From assembly GCF_016734815.1 (NCBI RefSeq), contig NZ_JAERQF010000002.1, forward strand, positions 186,001-250,000: a stretch of DNA of 64,000 nt, read 5' to 3'. This document shows, piece after piece, positions 51,600 through 59,209 of the stretch. The first letter of the stretch is position 1. Each line of letters begins with the position of its first letter. This DNA is from Hymenobacter rubidus. Its GTDB lineage: Bacteria; Bacteroidota; Bacteroidia; Cytophagales; Hymenobacteraceae. The translations under genes and the position numbers were made by a program. The notes below the pieces were generated by a model. The model was given only the letters and a program-made list of their open reading frames with translations, had not been told where the DNA came from and ran no database searches.

Positions 51600-51693
51600 G
51601 AACGTCATGCTGAGCCTGCCGAAGCATCTCTACTGCTTAAGTAAATAATTACTACTGCGATAGAGATGCTTCGGCAGGCTCAGCATGACGTTC
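51600..51693. repeat. family A palindromic repeat, perfect 33-bp arms (divergent junction)
   Basis: 51600-51632 and 51661-51693 are exact inverted copies with a 28-nt AT-rich loop. The element lies between the divergent leucine dehydrogenase and ABC exporter genes. Confidence 0.92.
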
Positions 51694-51771
51694 CGATTAA
51701 CCATTGGCTCAGCGTTTCAAGCCGCAAAAGTACCGCTATTTTCCCGAACCGGCCCTTCTTCCCCCTTGCCC

Positions 51772-53556
51772 GTGCGCGCCCTCTCCGCCGTTAACCCCTT
51801 CATCTTCCGCTACAAGTGGCATTTCCTCGCCGGGGTGCTGTTCGTGGCGCTGAGCACGTTGCTGGCCATTTTTCCGGCCCAGCTGGTGCGCTACGCCTTC
51901 GATTTGGTGAACGAGGGCATCGACCTCTACCACCTCTACGCCGGCACGCAGGCCCAGAGCGGGGTGTACCAGCTGTTTGGGCGCAACGTGCTGTTCTACG
52001 GCGTGCTCATCATTGGGCTGGCGCTGCTGCGCGGCATCTTCCTGTTTTTCATGCGCCAGACGCTCATCGTGATGTCGCGCGACATCGAAAACGACCAGAA
52101 AAACCAGATTTACCAGCACTACCAGTCGCTGCCGCTCAGCTTCTACCGCCGCCACAGCACCGGCGACCTCATGTCGCGCATTTCGGAAGACGTGAGCCGG
52201 GTCCGGATGTACCTCGGGCCGGCCATTATGTACTTCCTGCAGTTGGTGCTGCTGTTCCTGCTCATCGTGCCGCTCATGCTCCTGGTGAACGTGAAACTGA
52301 CCATTTATACGCTGCTGCCGCTGCCCATTCTGTCGGTCAGTATCTTCTACGTCAACAACTTGATTGAGCGGAAGTCCGATGAAATCCAGCGGGCGCTGTC
52401 GGGTATGACCACCTTTGTACAGGAGGCTTTTTCGGGTATCCGGGTGCTGAAATCCTTCGTGCGCGAAGCCGACTCGCACGCCCAGTTCTCGGCCGCCAGC
52501 AACGAGTACAAAGAGAAGTCGCTGAGTCTGAACTTCGTGAATTCCCTGTTCTTTCCGCTCATTCTATTCCTCATTGGCCTCAGTACGCTCATTACGGTGT
52601 GGGTTGGCGGCCAGGAAGTTATCCGCGGCACCATCACCACGGGCACCATTGCCGAGTTTTTGATTTACGTGAACCTGCTCACCTGGCCCGTTACGGCGCT
52701 GGGCTGGACGTCCTCGCTGGTGCAGCGGGCCGAGGCTTCGCAGGCCCGCATCAACGAGTTTCTGGACCAGAAAACCGATATCGTCTCCCGCCAGAATGTG
52801 CAGCGCGAGCTGGTCGGCGACATTGTGTTCGAGAACGTCTCCTTCACCTACCCCGACACCGGCATTCAGGCCCTGAAAAACGTGAGCTTCCGCGTGCGGC
52901 CGGGGCAGACGCTGGCCGTCATCGGCAACACCGGCTCGGGAAAAAGCACGGTGGCTGCCCTGCTCTGCCGCCTCTACGACGTGACGGCCGGCGACATCAA
53001 AGTAGATGACGTGGACGTGCGCGACTACTCCCTGCGGGCCCTGCGCGGCCAGATTGGCTACGTGCCGCAGGACGTGTTCCTGTTCTCCGATACCATCCGC
53101 AACAACATCAACTTCGGACTCGATGAACCCGACGAGGCCCGGATGCTGCAGGCTGCCAAAGATGCTGACGTGTACGAAAACATTCTGGCCTTCCCCGATG
53201 GCTTTGATACCAAAGTAGGCGAGCGCGGCATCACCCTCTCCGGCGGCCAGAAGCAGCGCGTGAGCATGGCCCGCGCCTTGGTGAAAGAGCCCAAAATTCT
53301 GATTCTGGACGACTCGCTTTCCGCCGTCGATACCAAGACGGAAAATGCCATCCTCGGCAGCCTTCAGCGCATCATGGCCGCCCGCACCAGCCTCATTATC
53401 TCGCACCGGGTAAGCTCGGTGAAACTGGCCGATGAAATCCTGGTGCTGGACGATGGGGTGATTGTGCAGCACGGCACCCACGACGCGCTGATGGCGGAAA
53501 CGAATGGGTTGTACCGGGCACTGTATGAGCGGCAACTGCAAACCGAAGAGGCGTGA
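51772..53556 (+). CDS. ABC exporter (membrane and ATPase domains fused)
   Basis: A half-transporter of about 594 residues. The GTG at 51772 gives (M)RALSAVNPFIFRYKWHFL; the in-frame ATG at 51685 lies inside a repeat arm and is not favoured. Hydrophobic segments of the exporter membrane domain include FLAGVLFVALSTLLAIFP, LFYGVLIIGLALLRGIFLFF, YFLQLVLLFLLIVPLML and FPLILFLIGLSTLITVWVGG. The ATPase domain has Walker A GNTGSGKST, signature LSGGQKQRVSMARAL, Walker B ILILDDSLSAVD and switch His in ISHRVSSV. Substrate unknown; lipid or drug export is typical. Works as a dimer. Confidence 0.93.
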   Translation: MRALSAVNPFIFRYKWHFLAGVLFVALSTLLAIFPAQLVRYAFDLVNEGIDLYHLYAGTQAQSGVYQLFGRNVLFYGVLIIGLALLRGIFLFFMRQTLIVMSRDIENDQKNQIYQHYQSLPLSFYRRHSTGDLMSRISEDVSRVRMYLGPAIMYFLQLVLLFLLIVPLMLLVNVKLTIYTLLPLPILSVSIFYVNNLIERKSDEIQRALSGMTTFVQEAFSGIRVLKSFVREADSHAQFSAASNEYKEKSLSLNFVNSLFFPLILFLIGLSTLITVWVGGQEVIRGTITTGTIAEFLIYVNLLTWPVTALGWTSSLVQRAEASQARINEFLDQKTDIVSRQNVQRELVGDIVFENVSFTYPDTGIQALKNVSFRVRPGQTLAVIGNTGSGKSTVAALLCRLYDVTAGDIKVDDVDVRDYSLRALRGQIGYVPQDVFLFSDTIRNNINFGLDEPDEARMLQAAKDADVYENILAFPDGFDTKVGERGITLSGGQKQRVSMARALVKEPKILILDDSLSAVDTKTENAILGSLQRIMAARTSLIISHRVSSVKLADEILVLDDGVIVQHGTHDALMAETNGLYRALYERQLQTEEA

Positions 53557-53642
53557 TGTAGCGCGGACTCTGCGAGTCCGCGTCCGCCCGCGCCGGATGA
53601 AATCCACTCATTCATACCCGGACTCACAGAGTCCAGGCTACA
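53557..53642. repeat. family B palindromic repeat
   Basis: TGTAGCGCGGACTC... (53557-53580) and its near complement (53619-53642) face each other directly after the exporter stop. Same family as 23347-23418. Confidence 0.8.
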
Positions 53643-53649
53643 GTTTCCT

Positions 53650-54042
53650 ATGACCCAACGCCTCGCCCACGTCACGCTGCTCGTTCGCAATTACGACGCC
53701 GCCGTTGCCTTCTACACCAACGTGCTGGGCTTCCGTCTGGATTCTGACCTGGACATGGGCGACGGCAAGCGGTGGGTAGTTGTTACGCCGCCCGGCCCGG
53801 CCGGCTGTGGCCTGCTGCTGGCCGAGGCCAAAACCGAACAGGAAAAGCGCGGCATTGGCCAGCAGGGAGCCGGCCGGGTCTGGCTGTTCCTGCACACCGA
53901 CGATTTCTGGCGCGACTATCCGGTGCTAAAAGAACGAGGACTGCGCTTTCTGGAGGAGCCGCGCAGCGAAGTGTACGGCCACGTGGCCGTATTTGAGGAC
54001 TTGTATGGCAACAAATGGGACTTGCTGCAGCCGGTTGAGTAG
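53650..54042 (+). CDS. VOC-family (glyoxalase/bleomycin-resistance-like) protein
   Basis: A 130-residue metal-dependent VOC-fold protein with two beta-alpha-beta-beta-beta modules: RLAHVTLLVRNYDAAVAFYTNVLGF, VTPPGPAGCGLLLAEA, then VWLFLHTDDFWRDYPVLKERG (HTDDFWRDY) and VAVFEDLYGNKWDLLQP. Likely ligands for a divalent metal are His7 and the Glu in the last strand. Members include glyoxalase-like lyases and isomerases; the substrate is unknown. A resistance function is not implied. Confidence 0.85.
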   Translation: MTQRLAHVTLLVRNYDAAVAFYTNVLGFRLDSDLDMGDGKRWVVVTPPGPAGCGLLLAEAKTEQEKRGIGQQGAGRVWLFLHTDDFWRDYPVLKERGLRFLEEPRSEVYGHVAVFEDLYGNKWDLLQPVE

Positions 54043-54072
54043 GTGTAGAATTCTCGAGGAGAGAAAAAAGCA

Positions 54073-54101
54073 ACGGCCGCTATGCTCAGCATAGCGGCCG
54101 T
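54073..54101 (-). terminator. terminator of the T9SS-domain gene
   Basis: ACGGCCGCTATGCT and its complement form a 14-bp palindrome. On the minus strand it is followed by TGCTTTTTTCTC. Confidence 0.8.
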
Positions 54102-54127
54102 CGCCTGTAAAAAAACTGCCGGTTGAG

Positions 54128-54550
54128 CTATTGCCCAATCATGACGCGGCGCATGCCCGTTTTCTCGTAGGCCGTGCAGCGCACGATGTAAGCCCCGGCC
54201 GGAAACTGGCTCACGTTGAGCGTGGCCGGTATCTGGCCGTTCAGCATGGTGTAGGTGAGCACCGGACGGCCGCCTACGTCGGAGACTTCAACGCGGGTGG
54301 GGCCCGGGTTATCCGTCTTCACCGTGAGGCGCCCTGCTACCGATTCGGCCTTCACCTTGATGGCGTTGGGGTTGGCTGCCGGGGTTTCCGGAGCCGGGGC
54401 AATGAGGGGAGCGTTTTCCGGTGTGCCGGTGGTGGCGGGAGCAACGGCCGTGGTAGGCGGCGCGGTGGTCCCGGTTGGCAAAATGGTACTTTGAGCGAAA
54501 GAAAATGCCGGCGAAAGGCCGCAGGTCAACAATAGTAATAGCTTTTTCAT
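54128..54550 (-). CDS. small exported protein with T9SS-type C-terminal domain
   Basis: A 140-residue exported protein starting at 54550 (MKKLLLLLTCGLSPAFSFAQ). A Thr/Pro/Ala-rich linker (TTAPPTTAVAPATTGTPENA) is followed by a compact beta domain of the T9SS type A pattern: GRLTVKTDNPGPTRVEVSDVGG, VLTYTMLNGQIP, LNVSQFPAGAYIVRC and GMRRVMIGQ. It consists of almost nothing but signal, linker and sorting-like domain, so it has no visible cargo. It may be a surface or structural protein. Confidence 0.7.
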   Translation of the reverse strand: MKKLLLLLTCGLSPAFSFAQSTILPTGTTAPPTTAVAPATTGTPENAPLIAPAPETPAANPNAIKVKAESVAGRLTVKTDNPGPTRVEVSDVGGRPVLTYTMLNGQIPATLNVSQFPAGAYIVRCTAYEKTGMRRVMIGQ

Positions 54551-54682
54551 AGTTGGCATCCGAATTAGATTCAAGTTAAATCGCACAGATTAAAGTTACG
54601 CAAATTCGGGGCCGTTATTGTTGTGGGGTTGGGCCAGAGACAAAAAATCAGGCCGCGCGGCAAAACTTTATTCGACGCCGGC

Positions 54683-54714
54683 TTGCACTAGCCGCAGAAA
54701 AAGCCTTACCTTTG
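54683..54714 (+). promoter_or_regulatory. TTG-N21-TACCTTTG promoter of tRNA-Pro
   Basis: TTG (54683-54685 region), 21 bases, then TACCTTTG (54707-54714). The start would lie about 10 bases before the mature tRNA end. It is the best-formed promoter of this type in the window. Confidence 0.7.
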
Positions 54715-54731
54715 TCGCTCCAATTACCAAT

Positions 54732-54805
54732 CGGGGTGTAGCGTAGCCTGGTATCGCGCCAGCATGGGGTGCTGGAGGTCGTAGGTTCGAATCCTGCCAC
54801 TCCGA
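54732..54805 (+). tRNA. tRNA-Pro, anticodon GGG
   Basis: A 74-nt cloverleaf. The acceptor CGGGGTG pairs with CACTCCG (one G-T), the anticodon stem CCAGC/GCTGG encloses ATGGGGT with anticodon GGG, and the T arm is GTAGG-TTCGAAT-CCTGC. CCA is not encoded. Confidence 0.92.
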
Positions 54806-54827
54806 CGGAAGAGCAGCCGCGCTCAGA

Positions 54828-54860
54828 AAGCCTCCGAACTTCCGGGTTCGGAGGCTTTTT
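54828..54860 (+). terminator. terminator after tRNA-Pro(GGG)
   Basis: AAGCCTCCGAAC and its complement (12-bp stem, 6-nt loop) followed by a T-run. Confidence 0.9.
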
Positions 54861-54910
54861 TCGGCCGCTCAATTGGAATTAGAAAACGGGTCGCCCCATC
54901 GGCCTGATTT

Positions 54911-54984
54911 CGGGGTGTAGCGCAGCCCGGTAGCGCGCGTCGTTCGGGACGACGAGGCCGTAGGTTCGAATCCTGCCACCCCGA
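54911..54984 (+). tRNA. tRNA-Pro, anticodon CGG
   Basis: A 74-nt cloverleaf. The acceptor CGGGGTG pairs with CACCCCG, the anticodon stem CGTCG/CGACG encloses TTCGGGA with anticodon CGG, and the T arm is identical to that of the first tRNA-Pro. CCA is not encoded. No separate TACCTTTG box was found, so it may depend on weak read-through or another promoter. Confidence 0.93.
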
Positions 54985-55002
54985 CTCGAAAACAAACTGA
55001 AA

Positions 55003-55036
55003 AGGCCCGCTGAACGAGAGTTCGGCGGGCCTTTTT
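55003..55036 (+). terminator. terminator after tRNA-Pro(CGG)
   Basis: AGGCCCGCTGAAC pairs with GTTCGGCGGGCCT (one T-G), loop GAGA, followed by TTTTCGTT. Confidence 0.9.
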
Positions 55037-55060
55037 CGTTATAGGCAGAGCTTACCGATG

Positions 55061-55594
55061 CTACCGGCTAGCCGAAGCGTAGCGCTTGCCCAACTCGCGC
55101 CGTTGCGGCTTATCGCCTTTGCGGGTGAGCAGGAAGATGCCCCCGCCTACCACGGCGGCGAAGGTGGCCATTTTGACCAGCATGCCACTACGGTCGTGCT
55201 TCCACTGGGCATTGTAACCCTTTTCGGCCCAGATGTTGGGCACCGTGCCGTGGGCAATGTCGTCGATGATGCCTTCCACCACGTTCACCTTGTCGGCCAT
55301 GAGCAGGGGCAGCCAGTGCAGGTACTCGTTTTCGCTGTGCTTGAAGGCAAAGCGCCGAATCATGCCGCTCAGGCCGGAGGGCGGCACCGAGTTGCCGACC
55401 ACGGCCGTGTAGTCGGGCCGCTCAATGGAGTGCAGCACCTCCCGGTCGAGCACCTGCTGGGTGGGGCGCACCCAGGAGCGGCCATCGTGCTCCTCGCCGG
55501 TGCGGTGGCGGTTGGGGTAGGTGGGTTCGTTTTCGGGGTCGGCGTCGATGCCCCAGCCGGGGATGTGGGCGAAGTCTTCTGCGGTCTTTTTCAT
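55061..55594 (-). CDS. hypothetical protein with C-terminal membrane helix
   Basis: A 177-residue protein starting MKKTAEDFAHIPGWGIDADP at 55594; an ATG 12 bases upstream overlaps the end of the preceding gene. The N-terminal half is rich in Pro, Arg and Asp (YPNRHRTGEEHDGRSWVRPT), the middle has VVGNSVPPSGLSGMIRRFAF and LLMADKVNVVEGIIDDI, and near the end a single helix MVKM-like VKMATFAAVVGGGIFLLT precedes a basic tail. This protein commonly follows zinc alcohol dehydrogenase genes in Hymenobacter-like genomes, which suggests a linked but unknown function. Confidence 0.7.
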   Translation of the reverse strand: MKKTAEDFAHIPGWGIDADPENEPTYPNRHRTGEEHDGRSWVRPTQQVLDREVLHSIERPDYTAVVGNSVPPSGLSGMIRRFAFKHSENEYLHWLPLLMADKVNVVEGIIDDIAHGTVPNIWAEKGYNAQWKHDRSGMLVKMATFAAVVGGGIFLLTRKGDKPQRRELGKRYASASR

Positions 55595-55605
55595 GATGGG
55601 CGGCA

Positions 55606-56763
55606 TTAGGCGTTAGCAGTGGGGGGGATGAGGACCGGCTTGATGCAGTTGTCGAGCTTGGCCGAGGAAATGCGGTAGCCGTCGGCCACGTCTTCCAGCA
55701 GAATGCGGTGCGTAATCAGCTCGCTGGGCTTGAGGATGCCGTTCATGACGTGGTCAATCAGGCGGGGCAGGTGGCGCTTCACCGAGGCCTGGTTGGCCCG
55801 GATGGTGAGGCCTTTGTTCAGCACGTTGCCGATGGGCACCATGTTGTCGGTGGGACTGTACACGCCCACGATGGACACCACGCCGCCTTTGCGCACCGAG
55901 TTGATGGCCCAGTGCAGCGCCGTGGCCGAGCCGGCCTGTAGCAGCAATTTGCGCCCCGTGATGGTTTGCATGGCGTTGCCGGCGGCTTCGGCCCCTACGG
56001 CGTCGATGCAGGCGTCGGCCCCAATCCAGTCGGTTTGCTTTTTGATGAACATCACCGGGTCGTCCATGTCGCTTTCGAAGTTGTAGGCTTCGCACTTGGC
56101 GAAATTCTGGGCGAATTCCAGCCGGTAATCTTCTTTGTCGATGATGATGACGCGGCCCGCGCCAAACAGCCAGCAGCAACGCGCCGCCATGATGCCCACC
56201 GGGCCCGCGCCAAACACCACCACCGTGTCGCCGGGCTGAATGCCGGCCATTTCGGCGGCCTGATAGCCGGTTGGGGTGATGTCGGTAAGTAGCACAGCGT
56301 CGTCGAGGCTCATGCCTGCCGGAATGACCGTGGGGCCGAAGTTGGCGTAGGGCACCCGCGCGTACTCGGCCTGGCCGCCGTTGTGGCCGCCCCCGGTGTG
56401 TGCATAGCCCAGGAAGCCGCCCACGGCGGTTGCTTCGGAGTTGGATTCGTGGCAGTTGCCGAACATGCCCTGCTTGCAGAAAATGCAGCGCCCGCAGGCA
56501 ATGTTGAAGGGCACCAGCACCCGGTCGCCCACTTGCACATTGGTTACTTCAGAACCAATGTCCACAATTTCTCCCACGAATTCGTGCCCAAACGTCATGC
56601 CGACGCGGGTATCGGGGACGTTCCCGTTGTAGAGGTGCAGGTCGGACCCGCAGATTCACGTGCGCAGCACCTTCACAATGGCATCCTCGGGATGCAAGAT
56701 GGTGGGCATGGGCTTTTGGACGGCGCGGACCCTCTTGGGGCCCCTGAAATCCATTGCTAACAT
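55606..56763 (-). pseudogene. zinc-dependent alcohol/formaldehyde dehydrogenase gene with in-frame TGA
   Basis: The frame reads MLAMDFRGPKRVRAV from 56763, then ILHPEDAIVKVLRT, a TGA at 56656-56658, and continues ICGSDLHLYNGNVPDTRVG without another stop to 55606. Functional relatives have a Gly, Ala or Cys codon where the TGA stands (TGICGSDLH); GGA to TGA is one base. Zinc-site motifs GHEFVGEI and CGRCIFCKQGMFGNC and the Rossmann motif VFGAGPVGIMAARCC are intact. A start at the ATG 56598 would lack the catalytic Cys in ICGSD. So it is either a fresh pseudogene or carries a sequencing error. Confidence 0.85.
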
Positions 56764-57030
56764 AGCAGGAAAGATTAAGTGTGGAAAGGATGTGGATGGC
56801 TGGCTTTGCCTGAAGACCAATCCCTCATTCAAAGCGTGGCAGAACCGGTTGGCTGTACTGCCTGGGGCAGGCAGGGTTTCTGTTTGGTGGCACAAGGCCA
56901 TGGATTTGAGTACTGGTTCGGGCGATACGTACGGACGCCTCCGTCTTAATACCGACGGTGTAAAACGGTCTGGCTACTGAGAAAAAGCGCTGCTGCCTTT
57001 GCGGCTTCACCCGTTTTCTGCCTTTTTCAC
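56764..57030. other. divergent intergenic region (267 bp)
   Basis: No gene is seen. It holds the promoters of the dehydrogenase (left) and outer membrane protein (right). TGCCTTTG at 56993-57000, one base off TAnnTTTG, lies 30 bases before the ATG of the latter. Confidence 0.45.
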
Positions 57031-57758
57031 ATGAAAAAATTGAACTTCTGGCGTTGGGGCTCGCCAGCGTGCAAGCAGCACAGGGACAAACCATTGCGGC
57101 CGATACCGTGTCATTGGGCGGCAACATTGGCTACAGCCGCACCGCCAACAAGCCGAGCAGCACCTATAACCGGCCGGGCAGTGGCGGCAGCTACAGCTAC
57201 TCCAGCGAAAGCACGACCAGCCGGTTCAATCTGGCGCTTTCGGGCGGCTACTTCGTGGCCGATAACCTGGCTCTGGGGCTGAGCGTGGCCTACACCGCGG
57301 GCAGCCCCGTCTACAAAAACACGTCGTCGTCATCGCCGCCGCCCATCAACTTGCCCGACTTGTGGCCGAAAGCCCCCACGCGCGTGGGGCCTTTCGGGCA
57401 ATACTACAAGATGTTTGGTGAGCAGTTTGGCTTGGTGGGCACACTGGGGGCTGGCTACCAGCATACCAAAAACAACAGCTACGACAATGGTGTCGGCGGC
57501 ACTCCGGTGGCCGTCAGCTACACGGGCAACGGCTATTATGCCGACCTGACCCCCGGCGTGGTATTCTTTCCTATTCCGAAGCTGGGCATCAGCGCATCCG
57601 TTGGTTCGCTGGGCTTCTCGCACCTCAGCTTCGACCCGCCTGAATACGCCAACAACCCCACGCGGCCGTCGAGCTACGAAAACACCGTCAGCACGTTCGG
57701 CGCCAACTTCGGCTTCAGCCAACTGCAGTTTGGCGGCACATACTACTTTGGCCGCTAA
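57031..57758 (+). pseudogene. outer membrane beta-barrel protein gene with frameshift in the signal peptide
   Basis: The ATG at 57031 is followed by six A. In that frame the protein is nonsense and stops early; one base later in frame the sequence reads ELLALGLASVQAAQGQTIAADT, a normal signal peptide and cleavage region, then an opacity-type barrel (VSLGGNIGYSRTANKPSS, FNLALSGGYFVADNLALGLSV, YADLTPGVVFFPIPKLGIS, LQFGGTYYFGR with terminal aromatic pattern). A seventh A would give MKKIELLALG and restore the gene. It could be a sequencing error, a mutation or slippage-based on/off switching. The protein would otherwise be a small porin-like OMP of unknown role. Confidence 0.75.
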
Positions 57759-57785
57759 GGCCGGTGTAGCAGTAACACGGCTCCT

Positions 57786-57830
57786 GCACACAAAAGCCCC
57801 TGGCCAGGTCGGCCAGGGGCTTTTGTGTGC
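57786..57830. terminator. bidirectional terminator between convergent genes
   Basis: A 20-bp perfect stem (57786-57805 with 57811-57830) contains AAAAGCCCC on one side and GGGGCTTTT on the other, with a 5-nt loop AGGTC. Confidence 0.9.
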
Positions 57831-57869
57831 GCCTGAAAATTTGGCGGTGCGGGCCGCTGGCTGGTGCGG

Positions 57870-58388
57870 TTACTTTACACCCACCCACACTTCAGAGGCA
57901 TCATCGGCCCCAAAGCGTTCCAGATAAAAATTGCCGCGCTGCGTGAGTCTTTGGGTTTTCACGGCCTCAAGGGCGGCGGGGTATAGCTTGTTGGGGGCCA
58001 GCAGGTAGCTCACATGGTTGAGGCGAGCCACTACGATGCGCTGCCCGGCCGGTACGGCGCGGTAGCGGAAGCCGGCCGGGAGCGGCCGGGTGGTGTCGGC
58101 CACAGCCAGGCCGATGAAGGCCCGCACGGTGTCGTGGGCCGTTTCGGGGTCGTTGAGAAAAAGGTTGGCTAGGTCGCCGTGCAGGCGGGCCTGGGCGTCT
58201 TTGGCCTGGCGAAAAAGCTGCCCGAATGCATCGCTGCGCACCGAGCCGTGGAAATACTGCCCGGCCAGATACAGCGGTGTGGCCGTGGTTTCGAGGGCCA
58301 CTTTGGGCTCGCGGGTGCCGCCCAGGTACACGTAGGTGCCCGCGGCAACGAGCGTAAGCAGGATAATGGCAAGAAAGAAGTAGCGCAC
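57870..58388 (-). CDS. exported or membrane-anchored GyrI-like domain protein
   Basis: A 172-residue protein with one N-terminal helix (FFLAIILLTLVAAGTYVYLG). The remainder (FRQAKDAQARLHGDLANLFL, VRAFIGLAVADTTRPLPAGF, RIVVARLNHVSYLLAPNKLY) ends in FYLERFGADDASEVWVGVK. That C-terminal pattern resembles GyrI-like or effector-binding domains that hold small molecules. The assignment is by pattern only. It is convergent with the outer membrane protein gene and divergent from the next gene, about 100 bp apart. Confidence 0.6.
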   Translation of the reverse strand: MRYFFLAIILLTLVAAGTYVYLGGTREPKVALETTATPLYLAGQYFHGSVRSDAFGQLFRQAKDAQARLHGDLANLFLNDPETAHDTVRAFIGLAVADTTRPLPAGFRYRAVPAGQRIVVARLNHVSYLLAPNKLYPAALEAVKTQRLTQRGNFYLERFGADDASEVWVGVK

Positions 58389-58484
58389 AGTACGAGGAAA
58401 CGGTTTATATTGCAGCAGAGCAGCGCGAAAACCGAAACCGGTCGGCCCGTCTATCTACCAAGCTACAAATTTACTCGCGTGCTC

Positions 58485-59192
58485 ATGAAGCACTACCCCA
58501 TACTGCTGGTACTCTTGGTGCTGTTGGGGCACCAGGGAGCGGCCCAAACAACTGGCGTGGCGGCCCAATGGCCGGCACGCCGCTGGACGGTGGGCACTCA
58601 GTTGGCCTTCTACCCGCGCTTTGCCTTTACCGAGGCGGCCAACGAGTACAGCACCGAATCGGTGCGGCCCTGGCCCGTCATGCCTACCGTCGCCTACCGC
58701 ATCAAGCAGCGGGGCAGCTTTGAAGTGGGACTTTTGTTGCGGACAATGCCGCGGCGCACTACCACCTTCGCCGATAGTTATGGCACCAGCGTCAGGCAGC
58801 GCAGCGCGACTTCCTGGGCCCTGCCGATACTCACGCGCGCCCATCTGGCGGTGCCTGACCTGGGGCGCTGGCAGGCCGATTTTGAAATAGGACTCATGCC
58901 TCTGACGGCGACCTACCGCGAGGAAAGCACTTATACCAACGCCCGGACGGGCCAGCAATCGAATTCCAGCTCGGCCAACTCCTACAGCGACTGCCTGTTC
59001 CTCGGCGGGCTGGGCGGCGCGTATGCCCTCACGCCCCACCTGAAACTGACCGCCGACGCCCGCGTGACGTTCTCGGTGCTGCTGGCCTTGGTCGGCTCGT
59101 ATCTTTCAAACAACGGCATCAAAAACGACATCTCGCCCTTTGCCCCGGCCCTGAGCACAGGCGTAAGCTACCAGTTTGGAAAGGCGCTATGA
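58485..59192 (+). CDS. outer membrane beta-barrel-like protein
   Basis: A 235-residue protein with start 58485 and a signal peptide (MKHYPILLVLLVLLGHQGAAQ). Alternating amphipathic strands fit a small outer membrane barrel: RWTVGTQLAFYPRFAF, VMPTVAYRIKQRGSFEVGLLL, LTRAHLAVPDLGRWQADFEIG, LFLGGLGGAYALTPHLKLTADA and the terminal strand TGVSYQFGKAL. No known domain is recognised. It lies alone between divergent and convergent minus-strand genes. Confidence 0.68.
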   Translation: MKHYPILLVLLVLLGHQGAAQTTGVAAQWPARRWTVGTQLAFYPRFAFTEAANEYSTESVRPWPVMPTVAYRIKQRGSFEVGLLLRTMPRRTTTFADSYGTSVRQRSATSWALPILTRAHLAVPDLGRWQADFEIGLMPLTATYREESTYTNARTGQQSNSSSANSYSDCLFLGGLGGAYALTPHLKLTADARVTFSVLLALVGSYLSNNGIKNDISPFAPALSTGVSYQFGKAL

Positions 59193-59209
59193 CGCGATGA
59201 ACCAACCGG

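Noticed and set aside
53650..54042. Antibiotic (bleomycin or fosfomycin) resistance by the VOC protein
   Set aside because: The fold is shared by many housekeeping enzymes, and no residue pattern specific for a resistance protein is visible.
54648..54872. Short protein frame with GFEPTTSST on the minus strand over tRNA-Pro
   Set aside because: This is the well-known false protein produced by reading a tRNA T arm on the opposite strand.
56656..56658. Selenocysteine at the TGA of the alcohol dehydrogenase
   Set aside because: Relatives do not have a catalytic residue at this position, and I noticed no downstream hairpin or selenium genes. A simple GGA to TGA change explains it.
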